This document shows, piece by piece, positions 36,030 through 47,238 of a stretch of DNA of 64,000 nucleotides. The position numbers and the translations under genes were made by a program. Numbering within the stretch: the first letter of the stretch is position 1; each line of letters opens with the position of its first letter. A model generated the notes under the pieces. It saw only the letters and a program-made list of their open reading frames with translations. It was not told the origin of the DNA and ran no database searches. This stretch comes from Ascaphus truei (taxonomy: Eukaryota > Chordata > Amphibia > Anura > Ascaphidae): NCBI GenBank assembly GCA_036426205.1, contig WSYH01001918.1, forward strand, positions 1 to 64,000, written 5' to 3'.

Positions 36030-37139
36030 GAAATGAAATAAGGCTTTTATTGTGCCTGTTTCTTTAACATAAGAAAATCATCCAAACATATGCAAATAAG
36101 GGGTCAAACAAAGCTTCTTTTCCACTTGGGAGTATTTCTAGTGAAACCTATGCAGTCCACAACTCCCTTTAGATTAGCATGTCTCCCAGCCCCAAACATA
36201 TATCTTGATATGTGCAGATATACAAAAAGTCTAATAAAGGAAAGTCTTATCTGTTTTCTTGTAGTTGGAGGGAAAGTCTTCTCTGTTCCTGGGTTGCTGC
36301 CTTTTTCCTCAGGCTATATCAGCATTCAGGTTCAGAAGTGCTTTCCCCTGTGTCTTGCAAGCAGCGTGCAGTTTCTTCTGGCAGGCTCAAGACATCTGTT
36401 CCTATGGTCAGTCCCACAATTTGTGAGACTCAGGAAATCTCCCTTCCTTTTTCAAGGGCAGGCTTTTCTAACAAACCTAATCAGCCAGGTGGTGTTGGTT
36501 AATTGACTACCAGCAGTTAACCACCACACTGCTGGATTAGAAGCACATTTCCTGAACAGGGATAAATCCCCTGTTACATACCTCCCATGTTTGTGGGAAG
36601 CTTGGGCTTGCCACAGCCAAAGCCCATCCTTCCACTCTCATTCGAGATATCTCTGTGACTTGAATGAGAGTGGATGGAGGAAGAGAACCCTCAGTCCCGC
36701 TGGGATTGGAGCCCTTTCTCCAGTTTATTCGTGTCTCCTCCCGAAGGTGCTTGAGATCAGCACTCCTCAGTCGCTCGAGGAGGAATTTTTCCAAGTATAG
36801 TCTTTTTGCTGTGTGTGCAGTCATGAGATTTCCCTCGCTCCGGGTGTTTCTGGGTTGCTGCCTTTTTCCTCAGGCTATATCAGCATTCAGGTTCAGAAGT
36901 GCTTTCCCCTGTGTCTTGCAAGCAGCGTGCAGTTTCCTCTGGCAGGCTCAAGACATCTGTTCCTATGGTCAGTCCCACAATTTGTGGGACTCAGGAAATC
37001 TCCCTTCCTGTTTCAAGGGCAGGCTTTTCTAATAAATATAATCAGCTAGATGGTGTTGGTTAATTAACTGTCAGCAGTTAACCACCACACTGCTGGATTA
37101 GAGGCACATTTCCTGAACAGGGATATCTCCCCTGTTACA
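36030..37139 (-). mobile_element. rearranged fragment of the coiled-coil LTR family
   Basis: 36030-36578 is an LTR of the same family as 58777-59345 (ends CCCCTGTTACA, with the PPT-side string TACCTCCCA following). 36579-36810 matches the gene-distal internal region of that element (compare 55446-55680). 36840-37139 is a partial second LTR fused directly to it, ending CCCCTGTTACA. The fusion implies an internal deletion removing the ORF and part of an LTR. Confidence 0.8.
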
Positions 37140-38169
37140 ATGACCTGTTGAGAATATGGGCCTCATGCAGTAAGCGTTGATAAGGATTTTTTCGGCATTT
37201 TATAGCCAAAATTGGGTTTGAGATTCAGTAAGCACCGATAAGTGCTTGATTTCGGCAGTTTTCGTAGCCGATAATTTTGTTTGCATTGTGTCACAGCTGA
37301 CGTGTATTATTTGCATAACATTGTACTTGTAGATGTTTTCATCATTTGCGTGTCACATTACTCATCATGTGATGATGTGTCAAGGGAAAATCCTATACTT
37401 AACTCTTAAAGGAGAACCTCACATCATATCACACATTTTACTGAACTGAGCGACAATTATTTATATGATGTTACACATGTCACACATCTAACACATACAC
37501 CGTATATTCATGTTGCTTTACATTACACAATGCTTGTAATGTGTAACGCATCTTGAAACGTTCATGTGCATCTTTCTTCTCATGTTTACATGTAGTTTTG
37601 GGTCCTCCCTTTTTCATGACGTCACTTATTGGACACTCAATCACATTGCATGTTTACATTGTAAACGTTGCATTACAAGCACTTCAACCTAACTTCTACA
37701 CACATCTACAGTAATTAATCATTGTGACACCTTTCAAACTGATTCTATAGCAACTATCCTCATGCAATAAATGTATGTATATGCACACGAGAATTCATTG
37801 TTGTCAACATGTGACAATAACATGGCTAATTACACATGTTGCAGCAAACATTTTACACGCCAATCTCAGGCTTTTTGTCTAATTACATGACTGACTGTTG
37901 CGTTCAGAAGTGTTACATGCATTGCACATTAAATTAATTTTTTTCAAGCAATGTTTGTACAAAGCTTCACGTGACATCATTGGCAAATATCATGATTCCC
38001 TGCAGAATACACAGAACAAATACTTCTAAGATCAACTGCAGACAGCTTGGGACAGAAGTACTTTAATATGTTAATGTAACACCTTGCATTTTACTATGTC
38101 ACCTGACATCATCACATACCTATTTAAAGGACGCCCATTACCTGCTCATTCATAGCTACTCATTTCAAA

Positions 38170-39148
38170 ATGTTGCGATTGTTTAGGAGACGGAGGAACA
38201 TTCTTTTCCATGACATGCTTGCTGATCAAGAGAATGACATAGGGCAAGGGAGGGACAGAGCCAGGGACAGTGACAGGGACAGGCACGCGGATATGACAGG
38301 GACAGGGAGAGGGACAGGCCGAGGGACAGGTAGAGGGACAGGAGATCAGAGGAGAAGACAGAGGAGACAAGTTGTGCCTCGTCCGCGTGTGTACAGGGAG
38401 AGAACCCTGTTAGATGGGATGAGTGAGGAGGAGATAATCAGTCGCTATCGTTTGAGTTCAGCAGCAATCTTATCTCTTTATGAGGAGATAAGGGGAGATT
38501 TAGATTTTTTGACAGCCAGAGGTCGTGCAGTCCCTGGGCTTGTTAAAATGCTGTGCTCATTACATTATCTTGATTCCGCGTTATTCCAGACAACTGTGGG
38601 CATAGTGGGCGGGGTCTCGCAATCTACATTCTCGCGGGCCTTTACCCAGTTTCTCTATGCACTCAATAGACGCGCTAGGAGTTATATTCATTTTCCTACA
38701 GAGGCGACAGAGTGGCTGGAAGTCAGGAATGGCTTTTATAATATAGCAGGGATACCATGTGTGCTGGGTGCAATCGATTGCACACATGTTGCTTTGATTG
38801 CACCTAGTGAGAGTGAGCATGTTTACCGCAATCGTAAGCACTACCATTCACTCAATGTACAGGTGGTATGTGATGCCACGATGAGGATAATGCATGTGGT
38901 ACCCAAATTCCCTGGTTCCAGTCACGATTCCTCTATCCTGAGGAACTCTTCAGTCTTCCATGCGTTCGAAGAGGGACATTTTGAACATGGTTGGCTGCTG
39001 GGTGAGTACAGACTTAGATGTTCTAACACAAAACACATTTTTCTTTAGGAATGTTGTCATTGTAGAATCTTATCACTAATTTAAGCTTATGTGTGCTCCA
39101 TTCATTATAGGTGACTCAGGATACGGAATTATTCGTATAATTATTTGA
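38170..39148 (+). pseudogene. PIF/Harbinger transposase (C-terminus missing)
   Basis: Exon 1 (38170-39001) begins MLRLFRRRRN, has a (T)GRGTGRGTGRG low-complexity stretch, a helix-turn-helix-like part (GGVSQSTFSRAFTQFL), then DDE_Tnp_4 motifs: GAIDCTHV (first catalytic Asp) and DATMRIMHVVPKFPGSSHDSSIL (second Asp). A GTGAGT donor at 39002 and a TTATAG acceptor at 39110 give exon 2, starting GDSGYG, a conserved junction in HARBI1-like proteins. It then runs out of frame and stops at 39148. The third acidic residue and the C-terminal helices are not found downstream, so this copy is probably inactive. Confidence 0.9.
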
Positions 39149-39516
39149 ACTAAAAACCCAACATATTGGTTCAAAGACAAATGTTACATATATGTACTTT
39201 CTGTATCATGTACATGCATCTAGCTACTATTGAGGTTTCATGTGCATATTATTTGAAAATGATTACTCCCATTTCATCACATTTAATGTATGTTCCCTTA
39301 TCTTTTAATTAAGAAACATTGTGGGTTGAGGAAAAAAACATTGTCCACATTATGAAAATAGTGCTTACACAGCCATATAATGAAATACACACACACCTGC
39401 AAAAGTAATTATTTTTTTTCCCCATAAATTTCTGTGTCTATTTGAAAGTCTGGTTAACTCCCTGTTTGCATCAGAGTTAAAGTACGTGTGTATATGTAGA
39501 TATATATATCTCTCTC

Positions 39517-39551
<35 letters not shown>

Positions 39552-40288
39552 GTCAGTAAAACCAAACTTTTAATGTGTGTGTATATTACAATATTTAAGG
39601 GTTTATATGTAAAGAGGGATTTTTATATTGGTGTGATTTATTTAAAGGTTAAAATAATAGAGGCTTAAAAATTGTTATGGCCTATTGCATTGACCTGTCT
39701 GGTAAATGTGATTTACCATCAAACAAGGTTTTTTTTTAATTTAGAAGGCCTGTAGTGTTACAACCAATAATATCTCTGTAATGCAGGTGTACACAGAACA
39801 TATTGATGGCAGTAAGTAGGCCTTGTATGAAACCTATTTAAATGGTGATAAACATGAGTGAATTAAGTAATAAACATTTGTTTTAGGCCAATACTGTTAT
39901 AGGCTCACAGTTAGTATAGTTCACAACTTAGGCCTGTATTATTAAAATCTGGTGTTTTCACAAGGAGGAAAATGAAGTGTATGTTTTCTGAAAATACATC
40001 TATACCAGTTTAGATAGACAAATCATATATCATATATAGAGATATATATGTATAGATATGATAAGATAGGATATAATGTATATATATATTATTAGTATAT
40101 ATATATACTATATAGATACTAAGATATAGATACATCAGTGGTTGACAAATCACCAAAAAATCTACTCGCCACACAAAAAAATCTACTCGCCACCTAGTAC
40201 CAAACGTGTGCTGCTTGGGCCAATATTTACTCGCCCGGGGGTTAAATCCACTCGCCCAGGGCGAGCAAATGTATAGGTTTGTCGAACA

Positions 40289-40337
<49 letters not shown>

Positions 40338-40853
40338 GTGTACATATATCCATACATACTACATATATATTAGTATACATTCACAGATATGTTCTTGAAA
40401 CAAGAACACATAAATGATTAAAGGACAACATTACAATGGGCAAGCAAGGTGAAGGTAAGTAATGTTTTACACTTAATCCTGCTGTACACGGACAAGAAAG
40501 ATGTTTGCAGTTAAATAGATGTGTGTTTTTAATTGCATGTGAATAATATTAACATGCAATGATTACATCAAGTAACACACCCAAATAAAATGTTTTGCAG
40601 GTAAGTCAATGGCAGCTTCTCTAAACATAGCAACTGGCTCCTGGTGGACCATTACTGAACAGATGATTAATACATCAATATTAATAACACTATTCATTAA
40701 TTAGGACTGTTAACATTTCCAAAACTTCACGTGTACAAGAACATACTTGAAAATTTGGAAACAACAGGTCTTCAGCATACATACAATATTCATTAGATAA
40801 TCTGTAGTCAACAAAACAAGGCCAAAGACATATTTAGTGAATTATAACATTTA
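39149..40853. other. Harbinger interior, non-coding
   Basis: No remaining transposase exon recognised. Contains (TA)n at about 39517-39550 and 40290-40325. A small repeat at about 40150-40275 has three CTACTCGCC(A/C)-type units (AAAAAATCTACTCGCCAC twice). Confidence 0.6.
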
Positions 40854-43800
40854 TTATTTTTTTTCCTTTTGAGAGCGAGTAACAGGCCTGCTTGTTGTCT
40901 CTTGGATTTTCCTTTTTCGTTTACCAACAACTTTAGGCACAACAGAGCCACTTTGAGTGGCCTCTGGCACTTCACGGGCAGGGCTTGTGGCCAGTGACTG
41001 TTCACCGACAGGCCTTGTGGGCAGTGACTCACCGACAGGCCTTGTGGGCAGTGACTCACCGACAGGGCTTGTGGGCAGTGACTCACCGACAGGGCTTGTG
41101 GGCAGTGACTCACCGACAGGGCTTGTGGCCAGTGACTGTTCACGGACGGGGCTTGTGGGCAGTGACTGTTCACGGACAGGGCTTGTGGCCAGTGACTGTT
41201 CACGGACAGGGCTTGTGGGCAGTGACTGTTCACGGACAGGGCTTGTGGCCAGTGACTCACCGACAGGGCTTGTGCCCACTGACACATGTGAGCATGTTCG
41301 TAGACACTGCACAAGTGATGGTTGGTCCGTTTCATGTGTGGCTTTTTTTGTTTGTGTCCAAAAACTGGTCAGTAGTAACTGCTTGTGCTTCTTTGTTTTT
41401 GCCGCCTCCTTTGTAGGTGTCCGCTCCAGAATTTCTACAGATGGCAGCGGTAGGATGTTGTCAGGAACATGCACAGAACTTTCTGCTACTTGACCGGTAA
41501 CATCCCGACCTGGGGAATGAACATCAGATGCATGGGGTGAAAAATGAGTACCATGTAAAGATCCTTCCTGTGATGTGTTGAAGTTGAAATTTGGTACTGT
41601 AGTCATTCTCAAGTAATTCGCTTGGGTTTGCTGAACAACTAATGCTTCGAATGAGGTGTTGATTTTTTGCAACTGTTTAGGCTCTTCAATGAAGACTCTG
41701 TGGAGATGTGCCAATTGTGATATCGTTTCTTCCTGCAGTGAAATCATCCTTTCCAGCACTGTCATCAGATCAGAATGGCGACGATTTTCTGCTTCAACAT
41801 TTTTTCCCTCAGAAGCTACTATTGCATCGTATGTGTTAGTTGATGGACGATTTGGCTGTATAACTGTTTCAATGGGAACCTCATCATGCTCACTTGATTG
41901 TATTTCTGTGTCTATGGCGGCATCATCATCATCTTCATCATCATGTTCTAAAAATAAATGTACACATTATTAAATGGCATGTTAATCTCTGCTGTGTTAC
42001 TATGTAATTATACTGTGTCATAAGTAACACCTAACATGTTTCCATACGTTTTATAACCTCACATTAAAAACTACCTTGACTTACGAATAATGTTTGGACT
42101 CAGTATGAAATATGAATGAATGAAAACTTGCTCTAAACTCACAACTCCTACATGATAGTTAACATCACTAACACAATACATGTTGCCTTACACTTCATTT
42201 TCACTGACACTAAGTAATCCTATTTAAAGAACATGTGCAAAGCAAATAATGAACATGACAACATAACATATAGAAGTGCACATATTATATGGCCACCAAC
42301 TGATACACTCACCTTCTAGGTGTGTTGAGCTGCATGACCAAGGTGAAGACACTTGTTCCGTCTCAGGTTACACATGTCCTCCAGGGGCAACTATATATAA
42401 CAATAACATTAGTTGGACATTTACATGTGTAAATATTGAACAAACAGTTATTGTATGTTCTGTATTTATGAGTACCTAACAGCATCAGTTCCTTAACCGA
42501 AAATATGTGTGTGAAAGTGAACATAAATAGTTGTAATAACAATGTACATGCCTGTGTACTTAGAACTTTTGAGTTCCCTAACATACAACATACTATGTTT
42601 CTGCAGTAATGCGTGAGGATAAATTGATTTAATTTGTACATAAAAATCATATGTTGTGTAGTCATATCAGTATCATAATGTACATAACTATCATGAGATG
42701 AACATTCACAATGGTTATCATGAAGGTGGTCATATTGCAAAAAGTTTTGTTTTTGGTACAGGATATGTGTGGTACATTAATAGAAGATGTGGCACACCTG
42801 AATGTGGCTGTCACTCAACAAGACAACACATGCAGTGTGTGATAATGTGTCGTTGATAGCAGTTCAACTATAGATATGAGTGAACTAATGTGTGACGTAC
42901 GGTTTGATAACTAATGACTTGTTGGGGCATTTAGTACCTAGAGTTAAGCTTTCAAATGAGTGTGATTAACTTCAGTTTTGCTAGTCAGGTTGTAAGAACG
43001 GTATTCCCTTCCCCAAAAACCCTAATCAGCCAGACCTTTCAATTACTTCAAACAGGTGAAAATGGTGTGAACTAAGTTGACCCTAAGATGACCCTGTAAT
43101 TTGGTTGTGTGCTGAACCCCACCCCCTCTGTTGAAGTGTATGCTGTGATGACATATTCATTGCAGCTGCTTTAACACAATGGTAGAGGAGCTAAATAGTC
43201 GTCTGCAGTGTGCAAGTTATGAACACAATGACATAACATATGCTACGTGTGCCTCATTATGCTGTCTGTATATGACATAAAGCAAAAATTGACCTTTTCA
43301 TAAACAACTATACATGTGTTAGTGCAAGTGATGTTTGTAGGCCGTTGCATGCAATATATTCGATGCACGATTACAATAGGCAGTAATGTCGTGTTTGTAG
43401 GAGTAAAATAAATAAAATACACAATAATATTATACATATTTATGTTCTGTACCTATTGCTAGTAATAATTTCTCATTAGCATGTGTTACACATGTGTACT
43501 ACCCTGTTGTTCCCCATCTTTGCCCACCATCAATTGGTTCCACTGCAGCAATGCATTTTGGGAATTCACATGTAAATGACCACGCAATGGCACGTGCTAT
43601 ATTAGTTACTGCTTTTAGTAGGACTACAACATATATGTATATTTTGAGATATATATATATATATACAGAATCAGACATATACATATATAGATGCAGGTAT
43701 GCTTATATTGTGAAGACAGTATAAAAAGCAGCGGAAATATGCAAAATAACTGTAAGCAACGACACGCCTAGTACAGTAATATTTCTCACCTGGTGGAAAT

Positions 43801-45008
43801 TGTGAGGGATAAATTCCAATGTCCCGGTCACCGGCCAAGCCCTCCACGACGACGGGAAGTAATTTTCCCCAAAGCAGCTCCTCCAATGGAGTTAATATCA
43901 GACGTTGTGGTGTCGGGCCACCTCCAGTGCCAGAAGCATGCACGCGTTGGTCTTGTATTTTCTTTTTCAATTTTGACCGAATATCGTCAAATCTTTTGCG
44001 ACAATTCCCCTTGTCCCTGACACGATTCCCACACGCATTGACACCAATTATTATTGTGTCCCACATTTCTTTTTTGCTTGATGAACTTGTCCGCGCTTGA
44101 AATAGAAACAAAATATATGATGTTAATTCATAATAATAGAAGCACCAGTTTCCTACACTGCTAGCTGTTCCAAGAGATAGCAAACATGCTGTTTTAGGTG
44201 TAATATGTGAAGCACATGAGCATTCACTACTAAACCTAGATATGTAAGCAAGCTTGCATTTATATTGTATGCAGTTATCGGAAATTGAACGCCTGTGTTT
44301 AGTTGTCCTTGTAACGCATGATAAAAAGCTGTGTTTCCACAATAATTAACATAGACAGATATTCTGTACCCATATTTGCATATGAACAAAAATCACATGA
44401 CCTAGGATCACATGTATTTGAAGAATAAATGGAAAGGTACACTTACCTACTAAATGTCCATAGAGACTGTCATGGTGCTCCAGAATCCCAGTGACAAGAG
44501 CCCTATTTTCCTGGTCATTGAAGCGAGGATTACGTGGCTTCTCCACACGTTTCTTCCGAGCAGGTTTAGGCTCAGAGCTTGGCTGCTGCTGACTGGACTC
44601 TCCTTGTTCCAATGGAAGAGACTCCAAAAGCTGGTCACCAGCAAGCACGCCACCACCAGACACCCCATCAGCAACTGAGCCACCAGCAGCACTCCCACTC
44701 CCAGCAACAGCACTCGCACTCCTAGCACCAGCACTCCCACTCCCATCAACAGCACTCGCACTCCTAGCACCAGCACTCCCACTCCCAGCAACAGCACTCA
44801 CACTCCCAGCAACAGCACTCACACTCCCAGCAACAGCACTCACACTCCCAGCAACAGCACTCACAGAAACCGCACTCCCACTCCCAGCAACAGCACTCGC
44901 ACTCCTAGCAACATCACTCCCCTGAACAGTACGTTCACTCTGACGCATACTCGCACGAGTAGCACTACCACTTCCACCAGCATCACTCTTCCCACGCTTT
45001 GCGGGCAT
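40854..45008 (-). CDS. Harbinger Myb/SANT-like DNA-binding protein (four exons)
   Basis: Second protein of PIF/Harbinger elements, known to partner the transposase for DNA binding and nuclear import. Exon 1 (45008-44447) starts MPAKRGKSDAGG, has a Ser/Ala/Gly/Val repeat (SAVAGSGSAVSVSAVAGS), KPARKKRVEKPRNP and the start of the SANT-like domain (RFNDQENRALVTGILEHHDS). Exon 2 (44095-43790) completes it (NRVRDKGNCRKRFDDIRSKL). Small exon 3 (about 42393-42312) shows one in-frame stop. Exon 4 (41947-40854) is acidic, then a coiled region (MTVLERMISLQEETISQLAH), then tandem SPVGESLPT/SPVREQSLAT repeats and a basic end. GT-AG junctions and phases agree. The exon 3 stop could mean another splice choice or decay. 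Confidence 0.8.
40970..41275 (-). repeat. coding minisatellite in the Harbinger SANT protein
   Basis: About ten copies of a 30- or 36-bp unit (GGGCTTGTGGGCAGTGACTC, with or without a GTTCACGGA insert). Translated: TSPVGESLP and TSPVREQSLA units. Both unit lengths keep frame. Confidence 0.95.
42400..43785. other. large intron of the Harbinger SANT gene
   Basis: About 1.4 kb between exons 2 and 3. No other gene seen. Contains a short TA/CA tract at about 43650-43690. Confidence 0.55.
44680..44925 (-). repeat. coding repeat, Ala/Ser/Val/Gly-rich
   Basis: 18-36 bp units (GCACTCACACTCCCAGCAACA and variants) in exon 1 of the SANT-like protein. In-frame low-complexity linker. Confidence 0.9.
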
Positions 45009-45989
45009 ACTTACAGCACTCACAAAAAAACAGAAAAGAAATGTACAGCCAATCACACGAAACACTTCCACATAGAAAACAAGACAAAGATGTAAACAAA
45101 ACAACAAAGGACAAAGCTCTCACAATACACAACAAGTCTCTCAGTCAATATGCAAATATTAAATCGCCCAGCTCTGTGCGTCTCTCTCTCTCTCACTCCC
45201 AACAACACAGAGAATGATTAACAGTACACGTTGCCTTTAAATATGGCGTGCTATCCAATACATGCTTGCATCGCCTGATTCAGCATGATTTTTGATTGGC
45301 CAACCTAACAGCACCCCGACACGCACGCCGATACACCTGTGTGTGATCGGCAAATCATCGTGAGAGTGGGCGGATTTGTTTTCGGTTTCATTTTGAAGAC
45401 ATTCGGCACTTACTGCATACGGAGAGGGAAAATCGCCAATAACATGACTAATCGGTAAGCTTGCCGATTTCACATAATCGTCGCTTACTGCATGAGGCCC
45501 TATGTCTTTGAACTACTGTACAGCTTGGAGCTTCATACAGCTGTCACAGCTCGCACCCTCCCCCCCCCCCTCATACACACGGCTCAAGTATTTCAACCTC
45601 TTATCAGCACCTCTGACAAACCATGCCACGCATGCGAAAGTGCGATAAGCTAAGCCCTTCTAACTTGCCTTTTCTTCAACACAACACTCCCCCCCCAACT
45701 AGTAATAAGATTAACATGTTGCGTGAGATTCAGGCCTAGCTAAGCAATCCCTTCTAAAACTGCTATTGTACTGTAATAAAACAAGTCAACTTGAAGTTCA
45801 AAGCTTATCAACAACACAACAACAGAGCCCTCCAACAGAGCCATTAATGTAAATGTACTGTTGCGTGATTATCTTGAGCTGGGCAGAAGACATGTTGGAT
45901 AATCCTTAATGCAGGAAAATAGTATTTTTCTACAGCATTTTATTGCATTATTAACAGAAATGATTGATTAAACAATAAAAATATAATAA

Positions 45990-46390
45990 TTTTTATAAAG
46001 CATTTTTTGTTTTTATTTATTTTTTCCCAAACTAATGTGAAGTGCAATTCTTTGTTTGTTGAACTGTTCATAAGAAATTCAGGTCTGCAATAGGGGTGTT
46101 CAAAAATAGATTTTATTTTTTAATGCATAATACAGTACAAAAATACAATACAGTAGCTCTGGTCTTTCTCTTCGTTATGGCATTGCGAGATGGGGAGAGA
46201 GGGGGCTGCAGCTCTGAAAATACAGTATTTCAAAAGATTTTTTTTAAACATTTTTTTTTTGGCAAACACGAATTTCTTTACAGTAACTACTGAGAGAGGG
46301 TGGGAGAGGGGGGGTTTGTGTAAGATACAGGCTGGTTTGTACATGAACACCGTACTAATATCTTAAACTTCCCCCGACCCTTCCTTGTTT
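45990..46390. repeat. left arm of large inverted repeat (copy B)
   Basis: Reverse complement of about 51680-52170. Paired strings include GAACTGTTCATAAGAA, CTCTTCGTTATGGCATTGCG, GGGGGCTGCAGCTCTGAAAAT and GTGTAAGATACAGGCT. The arms enclose the transposase and BEN genes but not the forkhead gene. Confidence 0.85.
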
Positions 46391-46419
46391 GCGGCAGTTC
46401 AGAAAATGTTTAAAACCTG

Positions 46420-46760
46420 AGACAGAACATGAAACACAGACAGAGCTCAGTGCACATCCAGTGAAACTTATGCACGGTACAGTGCCTAAATATATATGTA
46501 TAAATATCTATTAAATAAAATGGTCTTTTAGTTTAACATTTTGGCCAAAGTGTTGTAAGTCCTTGAGCCACTACACGGCAGACCACATCTCAAGTGTCCC
46601 TAACACTAATATAAATTCTTAATAACCTGTACATTACCAGGAAGAATGATTTATAATAAATCTGTCAAAATTAGTGGCATAGTTCTAAGTCTGATTGAAG
46701 CTCTTATTAACCTGTACATTACCAGGAAAAGCACTCTGTATTAGATTTGTCACAATCAAA
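46420..46760 (+). repeat. interspersed repeat R2, copy 2
   Basis: Reverse complement of 16740-17095. Its first 150 bp recur in direct orientation at about 46990-47155 (GAGACAGAACATGAAACACAG, CGGTACAGTGCCTAAATATA, GTCTTTTAGTTTAAC). Confidence 0.85.
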
Positions 46761-47238
46761 CTGCTAGCAAGCAAGCAAGTTCCCCTGAGAGTGGGAGATG
46801 CAATGGAGTGAGCTTTTAACCATTTAAATGTGGGAGGGAGTGAGATTCAATTAGGTAGGAGGAGCCACCCTCCAATCAGCTAAGACCAGCTGAACAAGAA
46901 TTGTAAAACATACAGGACATCTACACGTTCATATTGAACCCCCAAAATAACCACAACATATATATATAAGCATATTAGTGTCACAGAGGAGTGCTACTGA
47001 GCATGGCAATATATATTTAAAATCAGAGACAGAACATGAAACACAGACAGAGCTCAGTGCAGATCCAGTGAAACTTATACACGGTACAGTGCCTAAATAT
47101 ATATGTATAGATATCTAATAAATAAAAAGGTCTTTTAGTTTAACATTTTGGCCAAAGTGAAAATGAAAAGAAACAATAAATGCAGACATGGTTATTTTTA
47201 GGGCCATACTTACCTGTTTCATACTTACCTGTGCCTTA

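Larger units (their letters stand above)
37158..45500. mobile_element. PIF/Harbinger DNA transposon, two genes
   Basis: 8343 bp with 19-bp perfect terminal inverted repeats (GGGCCTCATGCAGTAAGCG at the left, its reverse complement at the right) and a 3-bp target duplication TAT (37155-37157, 45501-45503). The joined empty site GAGAATATGTCTTTG is present intact at about 49735, which proves the insertion. It carries a transposase gene (+) and a Myb/SANT-like protein gene (-), the standard PIF/Harbinger pair. Harbinger targets are usually TWA, so TAT is slightly off-consensus. Confidence 0.93.
45504..47238. other. copy B flank 3' of transposase, with R2 and an inverted arm
   Basis: No gene. 45504-45640 continues the copy A-like end sequence. 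45990-46390 is the left arm of a large inverted repeat whose partner is 51680-52170. 46420-46760 is repeat R2, part of which recurs at 46990-47160. Confidence 0.7.

Noticed and set aside
40957..41493. Long plus-strand open frames (Thr/Gly/Leu/Val/Ser-Asp repeats) opposite the Harbinger SANT gene
   Set aside because: They are antisense readings of the in-frame minisatellite; the minus strand has splice-consistent exons and a known family context.
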